From Fibrobacter sp. (GTDB taxonomy: Bacteria > Krumholzibacteriota > Krumholzibacteriia > LZORAL124-64-63), in assembly GCA_020718045.1 (NCBI GenBank), contig DYDD01000004.1:765-35756 (forward strand): a stretch of DNA of 34,992 nt. The letters run 5' to 3'. Under the pieces are notes generated by a model that saw nothing but the letters and a program-made list of their open reading frames with translations, made no database searches and had not been told where the DNA came from. Each line of letters starts with the position of its first letter. The first letter of the stretch is position 1. This document shows positions 1 through 10,535 of the stretch, piece by piece. The translations under genes were made by a program, and so were the position numbers.

Positions 1-2
1 AG

Positions 3-533
3 GTGCAGCTCACGATCCAGAGCGTCGTGGTGCGGCGCTTCCCCGCCGAGATGCGGGTCGGCCTGCCGGCCGGGCATCCCGAGACCTGGCCCGCCACGGT
101 CTTCAAGCTCCACTCGGGCCTGCCGGAGTTCGAGCGCCCCGTGATCCGCCCGCCCGACAAGCCGGTCGTCGACACGCGGACCACCGGGCCGGCGGCGCCC
201 GCGGTGCCCGACACCGGCGCCTCGGCGAAGAAGTCCCCCGACGACCTGCTGGACGAGCGCAACCGCGCGCTGGCCGGCGTGCCCACGGTCTACGTCCTGC
301 ACTTCGATCCCGGGCTGGACCTCCTGGTGCGCGGCGAAGCCGAGGCCAAGGGGTTCTCCGGGCGGTGGAAGAAGGCCTGGGCCTCCCTGGCCGAGGGCGT
401 CCGGCGAGGCTATGCCAGGCTGACCGGCAAGCCGCGGACCCTGCACATCGTGCTGCAGATGGATCCCGAGGACGCCCGCCGGCTCGGCCTCGCGCTTTCG
501 CCCCAGACGCCGCTGCTGATCCGCGCCGGGTAG
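3..533 (+). CDS. Hypothetical protein, probably the 3' part of a gene truncated by the window start
   Basis: Open frame from the first bases (GTG at 3) to TAG at 531-533; no family recognised; no convincing start or RBS visible. Confidence 0.5.
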   Translation: MQLTIQSVVVRRFPAEMRVGLPAGHPETWPATVFKLHSGLPEFERPVIRPPDKPVVDTRTTGPAAPAVPDTGASAKKSPDDLLDERNRALAGVPTVYVLHFDPGLDLLVRGEAEAKGFSGRWKKAWASLAEGVRRGYARLTGKPRTLHIVLQMDPEDARRLGLALSPQTPLLIRAG

Positions 534-567
534 CCCGCGCCCGGACACCCACCTTACGGGAGGTCCG

Positions 568-1470
568 ATGCCACACCTTCGCCGTCCGGCCGTCATGCTC
601 CCGCTTGCACTGCTGGCCTGCGGTTGCGCCCGCGAGGCCGGGCCCGGCCCGCGCGCCCGCGACGGCGCCGTCGCGGTGGAGTTGCTGACGGCCGAGAAGG
701 CCGCCGTTCCCGGCCGCATCCTGACCCTGGGCTGGCGCTTCCGGATCGACGAGGGCTGGCACCTGTACTGGCACGGCGCCAGCGACACGGGCGTGCCGCC
801 GAGCGTCGCGCTGACCCTGCCCGCGGGCTGGGAAGCCGGTCCGCTGCGCTGGCCCGCGCCCTCGCGCCACGTGTCTCCCGGCGACATCCTGGACCACGTC
901 TACGTCGGCGAGGTGGTGCTGCTGCAGACCGTGCGGGTGGCGGCCGACGCGCCGCTGGGCGGCCGCGCCGAGATCCGCGCGCGCCTGGACTGGCTCGCCT
1001 GCTCGCAGAACTGCGCGCCGGGGAGCGCGGAGCTGGTCCTGTCGCTGCACGTGGAGCGCCACGCCGCGCCGACGCCCGACGCGGACGCGATCACCCGGGT
1101 CTACCAGGGGCTGCCGCAGCCGCTGCCGGAGGGGCTCGCGACGGTCGTCCTGTCGGGAGCCGAACTGTCGGTGGCGGTTCCCGGCGCCGAGCGTCTGGAG
1201 TTCTACCCGCTGGATTCCGGCGGGTCCCTTCTGGTCGCACCTTTGGTCGCGCCCCTGGCCGACGCCGCCGCCGACGGCGGTACCCTGCGGTTGCGCCTGC
1301 GCGAGAGGGATGGGCACGTCGGGCCGGTCCGCGGTATCCTGTACGTCCGGAGCGGCGACGGTGCCGCCCGCAGCTACGAAATGAACGTCACGGCGGCCCC
1401 GGTCACCGGCGGCAAGCCGGCCGTAGCCGAGACCAAGCCGTACGGTTGCAGCGTGAAGTACGCCGACTGA
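568..1470 (+). CDS. Lipoprotein with DsbD N-terminal-like (thiol:disulfide interchange, DsbD_N) domain
   Basis: RBS gggagg before ATG; lipobox-like LLACGC; motifs WRFRIDEGWHLYWHGASDTGVPPSVALTLPAGW and LDWLACSQNCAPGSAELVLSL resemble DsbD/ScsB N-terminal domains; no following transmembrane or thioredoxin domain. Confidence 0.75.
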   Translation: MPHLRRPAVMLPLALLACGCAREAGPGPRARDGAVAVELLTAEKAAVPGRILTLGWRFRIDEGWHLYWHGASDTGVPPSVALTLPAGWEAGPLRWPAPSRHVSPGDILDHVYVGEVVLLQTVRVAADAPLGGRAEIRARLDWLACSQNCAPGSAELVLSLHVERHAAPTPDADAITRVYQGLPQPLPEGLATVVLSGAELSVAVPGAERLEFYPLDSGGSLLVAPLVAPLADAAADGGTLRLRLRERDGHVGPVRGILYVRSGDGAARSYEMNVTAAPVTGGKPAVAETKPYGCSVKYAD

Positions 1471-1485
1471 GCCGAAAGGAATGCC

Positions 1486-2313
1486 GTGAGCGGGGAGACG
1501 GACGGCCGCCGGGGCTGGTGGGGGACGTACGACGTGCCGTCGGGCGGCGGCCTCGTGTGGTCGATCGCCACGCGCCGCACCTGGGTGCGCCGCGCGCCCT
1601 GCGAGTGGCAGATCGCAACGCTCGTCACTCCGCAGGACGGTCCCGACGGCCCCGCCGGCGAGGCGTCGCCGCGCCGGCTCGAGACGGCGGAAGCTCCCGA
1701 CCCCGCCGCCGAGCTGCGCCGGTTCGGCTTCCGCGAATCGCCGGGTACCCTGCGGATCCACCCGGCGCTGGCCGACCGCCCCCTGGTGGTGGATGCCCGC
1801 ACGCCGTTCGCCCTGACCCCGGGCGAGGAGCTCACCCTGTACGTGGGCCAGCCGGTCTGGGCCAGGTTCCTGGTGGGCCCGCCCGAGGTCAGCCTGCTCG
1901 AGTTCCCCATCGTGCGGCCCCACGACACCTGGTTCGGCGCCAACACCCGCGCGGGCGATCTCTGTTACTCTGAAAAGATCGGCGCGCGCATGGACCTGGC
2001 CAACCTGGCGATCCGGCCGCACCGCGCGATCTCGGTCGTGCACATCCAGAACCGGGCCTCGACGCAGCTCGCCCTCGAGAAGCTCGAACTGCCGGCGCCG
2101 AACATGTCCCTGTTCGCCGACGGGCAGGGGCGGCTGTGGACCGAGGCGGTCACGATCGAGCGGCGCGAGGACGGCGAGGAGGCGGCGATCCGCCTCGACC
2201 GCGGCGCGCCGCCCCAGGCCTTGTCGCCGCGCATCGTGGGCGGGCCCCGCGCGGCGCTGGCCCGCGGCGGCCTCGGGCGGGTCTTCGGCGGCGTCTTCGG
2301 CGGGGGGTGGTGA
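1486..2313 (+). CDS. DUF432-like protein
   Basis: 275 aa, GTG start; pattern ...LTLYVGQPVWARFLVG...LLEFPIVRPHDTWFGANTRAGDLCYSEK...LPAPNMSLFADGQGRLWTEAVTI resembles DUF432 proteins; stop overlaps the MscS start. Confidence 0.6.
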   Translation: MSGETDGRRGWWGTYDVPSGGGLVWSIATRRTWVRRAPCEWQIATLVTPQDGPDGPAGEASPRRLETAEAPDPAAELRRFGFRESPGTLRIHPALADRPLVVDARTPFALTPGEELTLYVGQPVWARFLVGPPEVSLLEFPIVRPHDTWFGANTRAGDLCYSEKIGARMDLANLAIRPHRAISVVHIQNRASTQLALEKLELPAPNMSLFADGQGRLWTEAVTIERREDGEEAAIRLDRGAPPQALSPRIVGGPRAALARGGLGRVFGGVFGGGW

Positions 2314-3173
2314 CCGTGCCGGCGGAATGGAGCCTCGGACTGGAGAAGCTGTTCACGGCCGTGAGCCTGACGGCCGTGCTGCGCACCGTCGTGGTGCTGG
2401 TGGTCGGGCTGGGCCTGGCGCGGCTGCTGAGCGTCGCGGCCGAGAACATCATCGGCCGCCGCACGAGCCCCCAGGGTGCGATGCTGCTGCGCCGCGCCAT
2501 CAACTACGTGTTGGTCTCGCTGGTGATCCTCGGGGCGCTCAACAGCCTGGGCATCGAGCTGGGCTTCCTGCTCGGCGCCGCCGGCGTGCTGACCGTCGCG
2601 CTGGGCTTCGCCTCGCAGACCTCCGCGTCGAACCTGATCAGCGGCCTGTTCCTGGTCGTGGAGCGCCCCTTCGTGGTGGGCGACGTGATCACCGTCGACG
2701 ATGTGACCGGCGAGGTGCTGACCATCGACATGCTGTCGACCAAGCTGAGGACCTTCGACAACCTCTACGTGCGGATGCCCAACGAGACGATCATCAAGTC
2801 GCGGGTCACCAACCTGACGCACTTCCCGATCCGCCGCATCGACCTGCGCCTGGGCGTGTCGTACCGCGAAGACCTCGCCCGCGTGCGCAAGGTGCTGGAC
2901 GCCGTGGCCGCGGCCAACCCGCTCTGCCTCGACGACCCGCAGCCGCTGTTCCTCGTGCAGGGCTTCGGCGACTCCGCCCAGCAGTTCCAGTACTCGGTGT
3001 GGGCGACGCGCGACAACTACCTGGAGCTGCGCAACTCGATCCAGATGCAGATCAAGGCGGCCTTCGACCGCGAGGGCATCGAGATCCCGTTCCCGCACCG
3101 CACGCTGCGCCTCGAGGGCGCGACGCTGCCGGTGCACGTGATCGAGGACGGTCGCGACGGCGGCGACTCGTGA
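2310..3173 (+). CDS. MscS-family mechanosensitive ion channel
   Basis: GTG at 2310 overlapping the previous stop (GTGA); LGFLLGAAGVLTVALGFASQTSASNLISGLFLVVERPFVVGDVITVDDVTGEVLTIDMLSTKLRTFDNLYVRMPNETIIKSRVTNLT is a typical MscS pore/beta domain. Confidence 0.92.
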   Translation: MTVPAEWSLGLEKLFTAVSLTAVLRTVVVLVVGLGLARLLSVAAENIIGRRTSPQGAMLLRRAINYVLVSLVILGALNSLGIELGFLLGAAGVLTVALGFASQTSASNLISGLFLVVERPFVVGDVITVDDVTGEVLTIDMLSTKLRTFDNLYVRMPNETIIKSRVTNLTHFPIRRIDLRLGVSYREDLARVRKVLDAVAAANPLCLDDPQPLFLVQGFGDSAQQFQYSVWATRDNYLELRNSIQMQIKAAFDREGIEIPFPHRTLRLEGATLPVHVIEDGRDGGDS

Positions 3174-4864
3174 GCGACGCCGGCGGGAGATCGCGGGGGA
3201 TCGCGCTGCCGCTGGCGCTGGGGCTCGTGACAATCGGCCTCGGGCTGCCCGCCATGCGGATCTTCTTCAGTCTCGACGACCATCTCTTCCTGGAAAGAGC
3301 CGCCGGACTCGTACCATGGGACGAAGGATTCCGGCGCCTGCTGTCCGTCCGGGCCTTCTTCATCGCAGCCTGGCGCCTCTTCGGAGACAACGCGGTCGGT
3401 TACCACCTGACGATCATGTCGATCCACGCCCTGAACGGTTGGCTGGTGACCCGCGTCGCGCGGCGGCTGGGCCTCGGCGACGCCGCGGCCGCCGCCGCCG
3501 GCCTCGCCTTCGTCGCCGCACCGGCCGCGTTCACCGTCCTGCATTGGATCAGCTGCGTCCAGGAGGCGCTGCTGGCCTGCGGGGCTCTTCTCGCGACGCT
3601 GCTGGTGCTGGAGGGACGGGTTCCCGTCGCCTTCGGCGCTTTCGCGCTCACGCTGCTCTGCAAGGAGTCCGGCGCGTTGCTGCTCCCCGCGCTGGCCCTG
3701 GTCCTGCCGATGCCCCCTCGGCGGCGCCTGCTGCTCGGCGCGGGCGGCGCGGCCCTGGCGACCGCTTTGCTCGTCGTGATGGGGACGTTCGCGCCCCGCC
3801 CCGCAGGCAGCCCCTACGAGACGGCGTTCGGCCTGAACCTCGTCGCGAACCTGTTCACCTACCTTGCCTGGCTGGGACGTCCCTGGGATTGGTTTCCCGA
3901 CCGGGCCGCCGTCCCCGCGCCGCAGATCTGGGCCTGGGGGCTGGTGCCGGTCGCGGCGTCGATCGCGGCCGTATGGGGCAGCCCGACCCGCCGGCGGGTC
4001 CTGCTGCGGGGCGCCCTGGTGTTCCTGGCCTTGCTCTCCCCGGTTCTTCCCCTGGTCCGTCACAGCTATTCCTATTATCTCTACCTGCCCCTGGTGCCGG
4101 TCTGGATCCTGGCGGCGGCCGCTTTGGGCCGGGCGTCCGGACGGCTCCGTCGCGCGGTGTGGGCCCTGCCGATCTTCATGATCCTGCTGTCCGGGTGGCA
4201 AGGTCACCAGCGACGTACGGGAACGATCGCGGAAGGCGTGCTCGCCGATCCCGTGCTGCGCTATGCGGCGTCGGCCCGGGGCATGGTGGAGGACCTGCGC
4301 GCCGCGGGGGCGGCGGGCGACCTGCTCATCGTCGGGCCGCCGGCGTCCGGAGCGGTCGATCTGATCGACGAAGACGAGATCGAGGGCGACGTTCAGAGGG
4401 AGGTCTTCCTGCTGGCGGGTCGGGCGCTCGATGACGGCCGCAGCGTGCCCGTATTCCTGCCGCGGGTGACTTCGGCCGCCCTGGTCGTCGACATCGGCGA
4501 CGACACGGTCTGGCGGGACCGCAAGTTGTACCTGACACGAGGCGAGGGTCGCCTGCACTATCTCGGCGACGGAGCGGACGGGCGGCGGAAGCTGGCCGCC
4601 TACTTCTACCGCACCCGGGACTATCCACGTGCGCGGCGGGAAATCCTCGCGTTGATGGTCCGGGCGCCGAACGATCCTCAACTGATCGGTGAACTTGGTG
4701 CGATCGCCCTGGCCCAGGGGCTGGCTGCGGAGGCGGACAGCATCTTGTCGCGGCTCGACGAACTCGTCCGCCGCGAGGCTGTTCCCGGCGGCGCGGCGGC
4801 TTCCAGGAACGACTTGGCGCGGTGGATCCAAGAGGATCGCAGCCGCCTGTCCGGAGTGCATTGA
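3170..4864 (+). CDS. Polytopic membrane protein, glycosyltransferase-39/PMT-like, with a soluble C-terminal region
   Basis: GTG at 3170 overlapping the MscS stop (GTGA); FFSLDDHLFLERAAG..SVRAFFIAAWRLFGDNAVGYHLTIMSIHALNGWLVTRVARRLG is typical of the GT39-like N-terminus; many hydrophobic segments. Confidence 0.65.
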   Translation: MSDAGGRSRGIALPLALGLVTIGLGLPAMRIFFSLDDHLFLERAAGLVPWDEGFRRLLSVRAFFIAAWRLFGDNAVGYHLTIMSIHALNGWLVTRVARRLGLGDAAAAAAGLAFVAAPAAFTVLHWISCVQEALLACGALLATLLVLEGRVPVAFGAFALTLLCKESGALLLPALALVLPMPPRRRLLLGAGGAALATALLVVMGTFAPRPAGSPYETAFGLNLVANLFTYLAWLGRPWDWFPDRAAVPAPQIWAWGLVPVAASIAAVWGSPTRRRVLLRGALVFLALLSPVLPLVRHSYSYYLYLPLVPVWILAAAALGRASGRLRRAVWALPIFMILLSGWQGHQRRTGTIAEGVLADPVLRYAASARGMVEDLRAAGAAGDLLIVGPPASGAVDLIDEDEIEGDVQREVFLLAGRALDDGRSVPVFLPRVTSAALVVDIGDDTVWRDRKLYLTRGEGRLHYLGDGADGRRKLAAYFYRTRDYPRARREILALMVRAPNDPQLIGELGAIALAQGLAAEADSILSRLDELVRREAVPGGAAASRNDLARWIQEDRSRLSGVH

Positions 4865-4948
4865 CCGGTCGGCGGGGTTTCGAGGATCATCAGGGACCGC
4901 CGAGCGGGCGGCGGCGCGTCTCCGTCGTGCGTTGCATTGGGAGGCAGC

Positions 4949-5608
4949 ATGGGCTTCGTCAAGATCAGGACCCGGTTGGGATTACTCATCCTCACGTTGC
5001 TGGCGTCGTCGGCTCCGTCGGCCGTCGCGGGCGGCCACGGCCCCGAGGTGCTGCTGGAGGCGGGAGCGGTGGCGCCCCTCGGTGATCTCGGCGACGATTA
5101 CGAGGAACCGCTCGGCTTCGGCGCCGGTCTCGGGTACCAGGTCGGCTTCCGCTTCAGCCTGCCGGTCGCGTCGCGCTGGTCCGTCGCCCCCTGCTTCCAC
5201 TACGTGAAGCCGCGATCCCGAACCGGGACCGACGCGACGCTCGGCGAGATCGAGACGGCCACCTCGATGTACCGCTACGGCATCGACGCGCGGTACGCCC
5301 TGCCGTCGCGCCCGGGCGCGGTGCGCCTGTTCCTGACCGGCGGCCTCGCCGTGGTGCGCGACCGGCTGCGCGAACGGGACGGCGAGGGCCAGTTCTTCGC
5401 CGAGAGCTGCAACGCCGTCGCCGTGGCCGCCGGCGTCGGCTTGCGCCTGGACCTGCTGGAGGTCACGTTCCAGTACGAGGCGAACCGGTTCACCACGAAC
5501 CGCTTCTGGTCGCCGCGGGACACCGGGTACGACTGGGACACGATCTCGATACGGGTGGGCGTCGCGCTGCCGCGGTCGTTCGGGGTTCCCATCCAGCGCG
5601 CCCAGTAG
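4949..5608 (+). CDS. Outer-membrane beta-barrel-like protein
   Basis: GGAGG RBS at about 4940, ATG 4949; signal peptide LGLLILTLLASSAPSAVAGG; alternating amphipathic strands (VLLEAGAVAPLGDLG..., FGAGLGYQVGFRFSLPVASRWSVAPCFHYVKP). Confidence 0.7.
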   Translation: MGFVKIRTRLGLLILTLLASSAPSAVAGGHGPEVLLEAGAVAPLGDLGDDYEEPLGFGAGLGYQVGFRFSLPVASRWSVAPCFHYVKPRSRTGTDATLGEIETATSMYRYGIDARYALPSRPGAVRLFLTGGLAVVRDRLRERDGEGQFFAESCNAVAVAAGVGLRLDLLEVTFQYEANRFTTNRFWSPRDTGYDWDTISIRVGVALPRSFGVPIQRAQ

Positions 5609-5634
5609 CCGGACCGCTGCGGGACGACATGCGG

Positions 5635-5660
5635 AAGGCGCCGCCCAATGGCGGCGCCTT
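5635..5660. terminator. Hairpin between convergent genes, possible bidirectional terminator
   Basis: Perfect 11-bp stem AAGGCGCCGCC-CAAT-GGCGGCGCCTT; no strong T tract. Confidence 0.6.
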
Positions 5661-5687
5661 CGCTGTCCCTGCTGACCGGGGTGGCCC

Positions 5688-6047
5688 CTAGAAGACCGCG
5701 ATGGGCCGGCCCGGCTGGCCGGGCGCGCCGAGGGTCGGCGTGTACGGCTCGGAGGAGACGGACCAGGGCCCCTGGCGGCTGAGGGCGTCGACGCCCGCCA
5801 CGCGGACGCTGTGCTCCACGTCGTAGGCGGCCGTCAGGATGTACGTCGTCGCCTGCAGGTTGTCGCTGACCGTGGTCCAGGCGGCGCCGTCGGCGGAATG
5901 CTGCACCACGTAGTGGTGCACCACGGAACCGGTGGTCGGGGCGGTCCAGGTGTAGGTCACGCTTTCCTGGGCGAGGGCCGTGCCGGCGACGAGGAGACCC
6001 GAGGCGATCAGCACGGCCAGGAGGAGTACGCGTTGTCCTTGCTTCAT
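5688..6047 (-). CDS. Small secreted fibronectin type III-like protein
   Basis: Signal peptide MKQGQRVLLLAVLIASGLLVAGTALAQ; YTWTAPTTGSVVHHYVVQHSADGAAWTTVSDNLQATTYILTA...YSVRVAGVDALSRQGPWS-type FnIII strand pattern. Confidence 0.7.
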   Translation of the reverse strand: MKQGQRVLLLAVLIASGLLVAGTALAQESVTYTWTAPTTGSVVHHYVVQHSADGAAWTTVSDNLQATTYILTAAYDVEHSVRVAGVDALSRQGPWSVSSEPYTPTLGAPGQPGRPIAVF

Positions 6048-6302
6048 CTTGATCTCCGCCTCTTGATCGATGGGCCCGGGGGCCCGGTGCGCCGCCCGCG
6101 TGGGCGGTCTGGGTTGCGATTCCGGGGGGTCGATTGCAAGGTCGGTGCCAGTTCGGCCGGCAGGGCCGGACACGACAGACCGGCGGTGACGGCGCGCTCC
6201 CATTGCCCCGGTGGCCTTCATCCTGCGCGCTGTCCGGGGAACAGGTCGCGGGATTTCGGGTCGCGGGCGGCCGGTGACGGGATCCCGTCTCTTCCGCGCA
6301 TA

Positions 6303-6333
6303 TTGCGAAAGGGTTGCCCGCGCTCCTTATTAT
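6303..6333 (+). promoter_or_regulatory. Weak sigma70-like promoter candidate upstream of the HD-like gene
   Basis: TTGCGA (6303-6308), 18-19 nt spacer, TATTAT/TTATTA (about 6327-6333). Confidence 0.3.
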
Positions 6334-6454
6334 CGCTCACAATGCGAACCGGCGGCGGCGGCGGGGACCGGGCGAAACCGGAGCCGCGGCATGGCGGTTC
6401 GACTTCGACCTGAATGTCGGGTAACGGGACGCCCGGTGCAAAGGAGAATCTGCG

Positions 6455-6997
6455 ATGAATCCGCAAGTGCTTGCGCTGTGGCCGGAACTGGAATGGATCC
6501 GCGACGTGGAACTGCGCGAGCAGACCGCCCGGACCTGGGAAGCGGCCCTTCAGGAGAGCCCGCTGGAGGCCGCCGACCTCGAGCGCATCCCCTTCACCTT
6601 GCTGGTTCCGGGGCTGAAGGTCAGCTTCATGGCGCACAAGCGGTGCGTGGTCCACGTGGCCCGCGACGCGGCGTTGAAAATGAATGAATTCTTCGGCGAC
6701 GAGCTGCGCTGCGACGTCGACACGGTCATCGCCGGCGCCATCCTCGCCGACGTGGGCAAGCTGCTCGAGTACACCAGGAACGCCGACGGGACGACGGGCA
6801 CCAGCGACTGCGGCAAGTACCTGCGCCACCCGTTCACCGGCGTGGCTCTGGCGAGGAAGTGCGGCGTGCCGGATCGGGTCTGCCACATCATCGCGGCGCA
6901 CGCAGGCGAGGGGGACCTGGTCAAGCGGACGGTGGAGGCGTACGTCGTCCACCATGCAGACTTCATGACCTTCCTGCCGTTCAAGCACAAGTTCTAG
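6455..6997 (+). CDS. HD-domain-like protein (putative phosphohydrolase fold, altered HD motif)
   Basis: VVHVARDAALKMNEFFG..DVDTVIAGAILADVGKLLEY...HPFTGVALARKCGVPDRVCHIIAAHAGEG aligns by eye with HDIG-type proteins, with AD instead of HD. Confidence 0.65.
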   Translation: MNPQVLALWPELEWIRDVELREQTARTWEAALQESPLEAADLERIPFTLLVPGLKVSFMAHKRCVVHVARDAALKMNEFFGDELRCDVDTVIAGAILADVGKLLEYTRNADGTTGTSDCGKYLRHPFTGVALARKCGVPDRVCHIIAAHAGEGDLVKRTVEAYVVHHADFMTFLPFKHKF

Positions 6998-7028
6998 CAG
7001 CGCGCGGAACGTCCGCCGAAGGAGCCAC

Positions 7029-8480
7029 ATGTCCGATCGAGTCGCGCGCCGCCGGTTCGTCCCGGTCGCTTGCCTACTGGCCGTCGCGGCGACGCTGCTG
7101 CCCGGGTGCCAGGGAAGCGCGAAGCAACCGAACATCCTGATCGTCGTGCTGGACACCGTGCGCCGCGACGCCGCCGGCTGGCCGACCGCCGCCACGCCCC
7201 CGGAGCTGACCGGCGCCGTCCTGACGCCGAACGTGGCCGCGCTGGCCCGCCGCGGCGTCGCCTGGAGCAACGCCTGGTCCGCCGCGCCGTGGACGGTGCC
7301 GTCGCACGCCTCCCTGTTCACGGGGCTGCTGCCGTCGGGCCACGGCTGCAACGGCCTGCGGCCGCGACTGAAGGCGGACCTGCCCACCCTGGCGGGTCGG
7401 CTCGGCGACGCCGGCTACGAGACGGCGGCCTTCTTCAGCAACCCCTGGCTGGCCGACCGCTCCTCCTGGCTGCTGAGGGGCTTCCAGCTGCGCCAGGAGG
7501 CCTCCATCGGCGGGCTGACGCGCATGATGGTGGGGGAGTCGGCGCACGACCAGGGCGGCGCGGCCTCCGTGGCCGGCTTCCGCAAGTGGCTGCTCGGCCG
7601 CGAGCCCGGCCGGCCCTTCCTGGCCTTCGTGAACATCCTGGAGGCGCACCTGCCGTACGCGCCGCTGCCGGCCGACCTCGCCGTGGCCGCGCCGGGCCGG
7701 GAGGCGGGCGGGGGCGTCCCCATCGGCTGGGGCCACGAGTACAATGCGGGCCTGCGTGACGACGCCGTCGTGGACTGGTCGCTCGTGCGGGCCTGCTACG
7801 CCGGCGACGTGGTGGCAGCCGACCGGCTGTTCGGCTTGATCCTGAACGCACTGCGGGAAGCCGGGCTCGACGGGGAGACCGTCGTGGTGGTGACCTCGGA
7901 CCACGGCGAGAACCTCGGCGATCATCGGCTCTTCGAGCACCAGTTCTCGGTCCACGAGACCCTGCTGGCCGTGCCGCTGGCGATCGCGGGCCCGGGCATC
8001 GACTCCGGCGGCGCCGTGCGCGACGAGCCCGTGATGCTGACCGACCTGTTCGCCACCATCCTGGACCTGGCCGGTTTGCCCGACGAGTCGGCGCCGCCGG
8101 GCAGCCGCTCCCTGTTCGGCGCCGCCGCCGCGGACGACCGGCCGCTGGTCGGCGAGTACGAGGGGCCGAGCCCGGGGCTGGTGAGCATGCTCGAGGGGAT
8201 CAACCCGCACCTGGACGCCGCGCGCCTGCGACCCGCGCGCCGGACCGTGCGCGCCGGCGACCTGCGCCTGTCCTGGGCGTCGGACGGCTCGTTCGCGCTG
8301 CACGACATGGCGTCCGACCCGGCGCAGGCGCGGGATCTGGCACCCGCGCGCCCCGGCGACGTGGAGCGCCTGCGGATCCTGTTGGACGCCCTGTCGGGCG
8401 CCGCCCCCGGTACGGTCCCGGCCGGGAAGCTGGACGAGGCGACGCGGCGGCAGCTCGAATCGCTGGGCTACGTCCACTGA
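7029..8480 (+). CDS. Alkaline-phosphatase superfamily lipoprotein (sulfatase / LTA synthase-like)
   Basis: Lipobox LLPGCQG; NILIVVLDTVRRDAAG; WTVPSHASLFTGLLPSGHG (Thr nucleophile-type motif); VVVVTSDHGENLGDHRLFEHQFSVHE. Confidence 0.85.
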   Translation: MSDRVARRRFVPVACLLAVAATLLPGCQGSAKQPNILIVVLDTVRRDAAGWPTAATPPELTGAVLTPNVAALARRGVAWSNAWSAAPWTVPSHASLFTGLLPSGHGCNGLRPRLKADLPTLAGRLGDAGYETAAFFSNPWLADRSSWLLRGFQLRQEASIGGLTRMMVGESAHDQGGAASVAGFRKWLLGREPGRPFLAFVNILEAHLPYAPLPADLAVAAPGREAGGGVPIGWGHEYNAGLRDDAVVDWSLVRACYAGDVVAADRLFGLILNALREAGLDGETVVVVTSDHGENLGDHRLFEHQFSVHETLLAVPLAIAGPGIDSGGAVRDEPVMLTDLFATILDLAGLPDESAPPGSRSLFGAAAADDRPLVGEYEGPSPGLVSMLEGINPHLDAARLRPARRTVRAGDLRLSWASDGSFALHDMASDPAQARDLAPARPGDVERLRILLDALSGAAPGTVPAGKLDEATRRQLESLGYVH

Positions 8481-8504
8481 CAGGAGCGCCCGCGTTTTTT
8501 CCCG

Positions 8505-8537
8505 TTGACACGCGCCGAATGTGCTTTATTTAAAGCA
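8505..8537 (+). promoter_or_regulatory. Sigma70-like promoter with overlapping dyad, upstream of the ferredoxin gene
   Basis: TTGACA at 8505-8510, 16-nt spacer, TATTTA at 8527-8532; perfect dyad TGCTTTA-TT-TAAAGCA at 8522-8537. Confidence 0.6.
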
Positions 8538-8610
8538 GGGGTTTTCACGGACACGGTCCGGGGCTCGCGCTCCGGCGATTTGCGGAGTCATCGAGCCGGA
8601 GGAACTGAAC

Positions 8611-8841
8611 ATGGCCGATCCTACCGACAAGGTCGGGAGCAACATCGAGGGCACCTGGTACGTCGACAGCAACTGCATCGACTGCGATCTCTGCCGGCAG
8701 ACCGCCCCCGACAACTTCGAACGCAACGAGGACGAAGGCTACAGCTTCGTCTATAAGCAGCCCGAGTCGCCCGAGGAGGAGGAGCTCTGCCGGGAAGCCC
8801 TGGAGGAGTGCCCCGTCGAGGCGATCGGCGACGACGGCTAG
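8611..8841 (+). CDS. Single-cluster [4Fe-4S] ferredoxin
   Basis: GGAGGA RBS before ATG 8611; WYVDSNCIDCDLCRQTAPDNFERNEDEGYSFV...CREALEECPVEAIG (CxxCxxC...CP). Confidence 0.9.
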   Translation: MADPTDKVGSNIEGTWYVDSNCIDCDLCRQTAPDNFERNEDEGYSFVYKQPESPEEEELCREALEECPVEAIGDDG

Positions 8842-9027
8842 CCGAACCCTCGCCAGCGATCCGATCCGGGCCCGGTCGCCGTACCGGGCCCTTTTACCTA
8901 TGCTGGAGCCTCGCGCCGGCGGCCGGCCGCCGGTGCGGGAGCCCGGGAACCGGCGGTCCGGCGAGGCGTAGAAGCGCCCGGCACCGATGCCGGCAACCCC
9001 TGAATCCGCTTCCGGAAAGGCAACGTC

Positions 9028-10509
<1,482 letters not shown>

Positions 10510-10535
10510 CGTCGGACCGCGGCGGACGGGGAGAT

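Noticed and set aside
103-2043. 646-aa minus-strand ORF, with other long antisense ORFs such as 3017-4861 and 8545-10110 on the minus strand
   Set aside because: Shadow ORFs expected in GC-rich DNA. They are Arg/Gly/Pro/Ala-rich, lack recognisable motifs and oppose well-supported genes.
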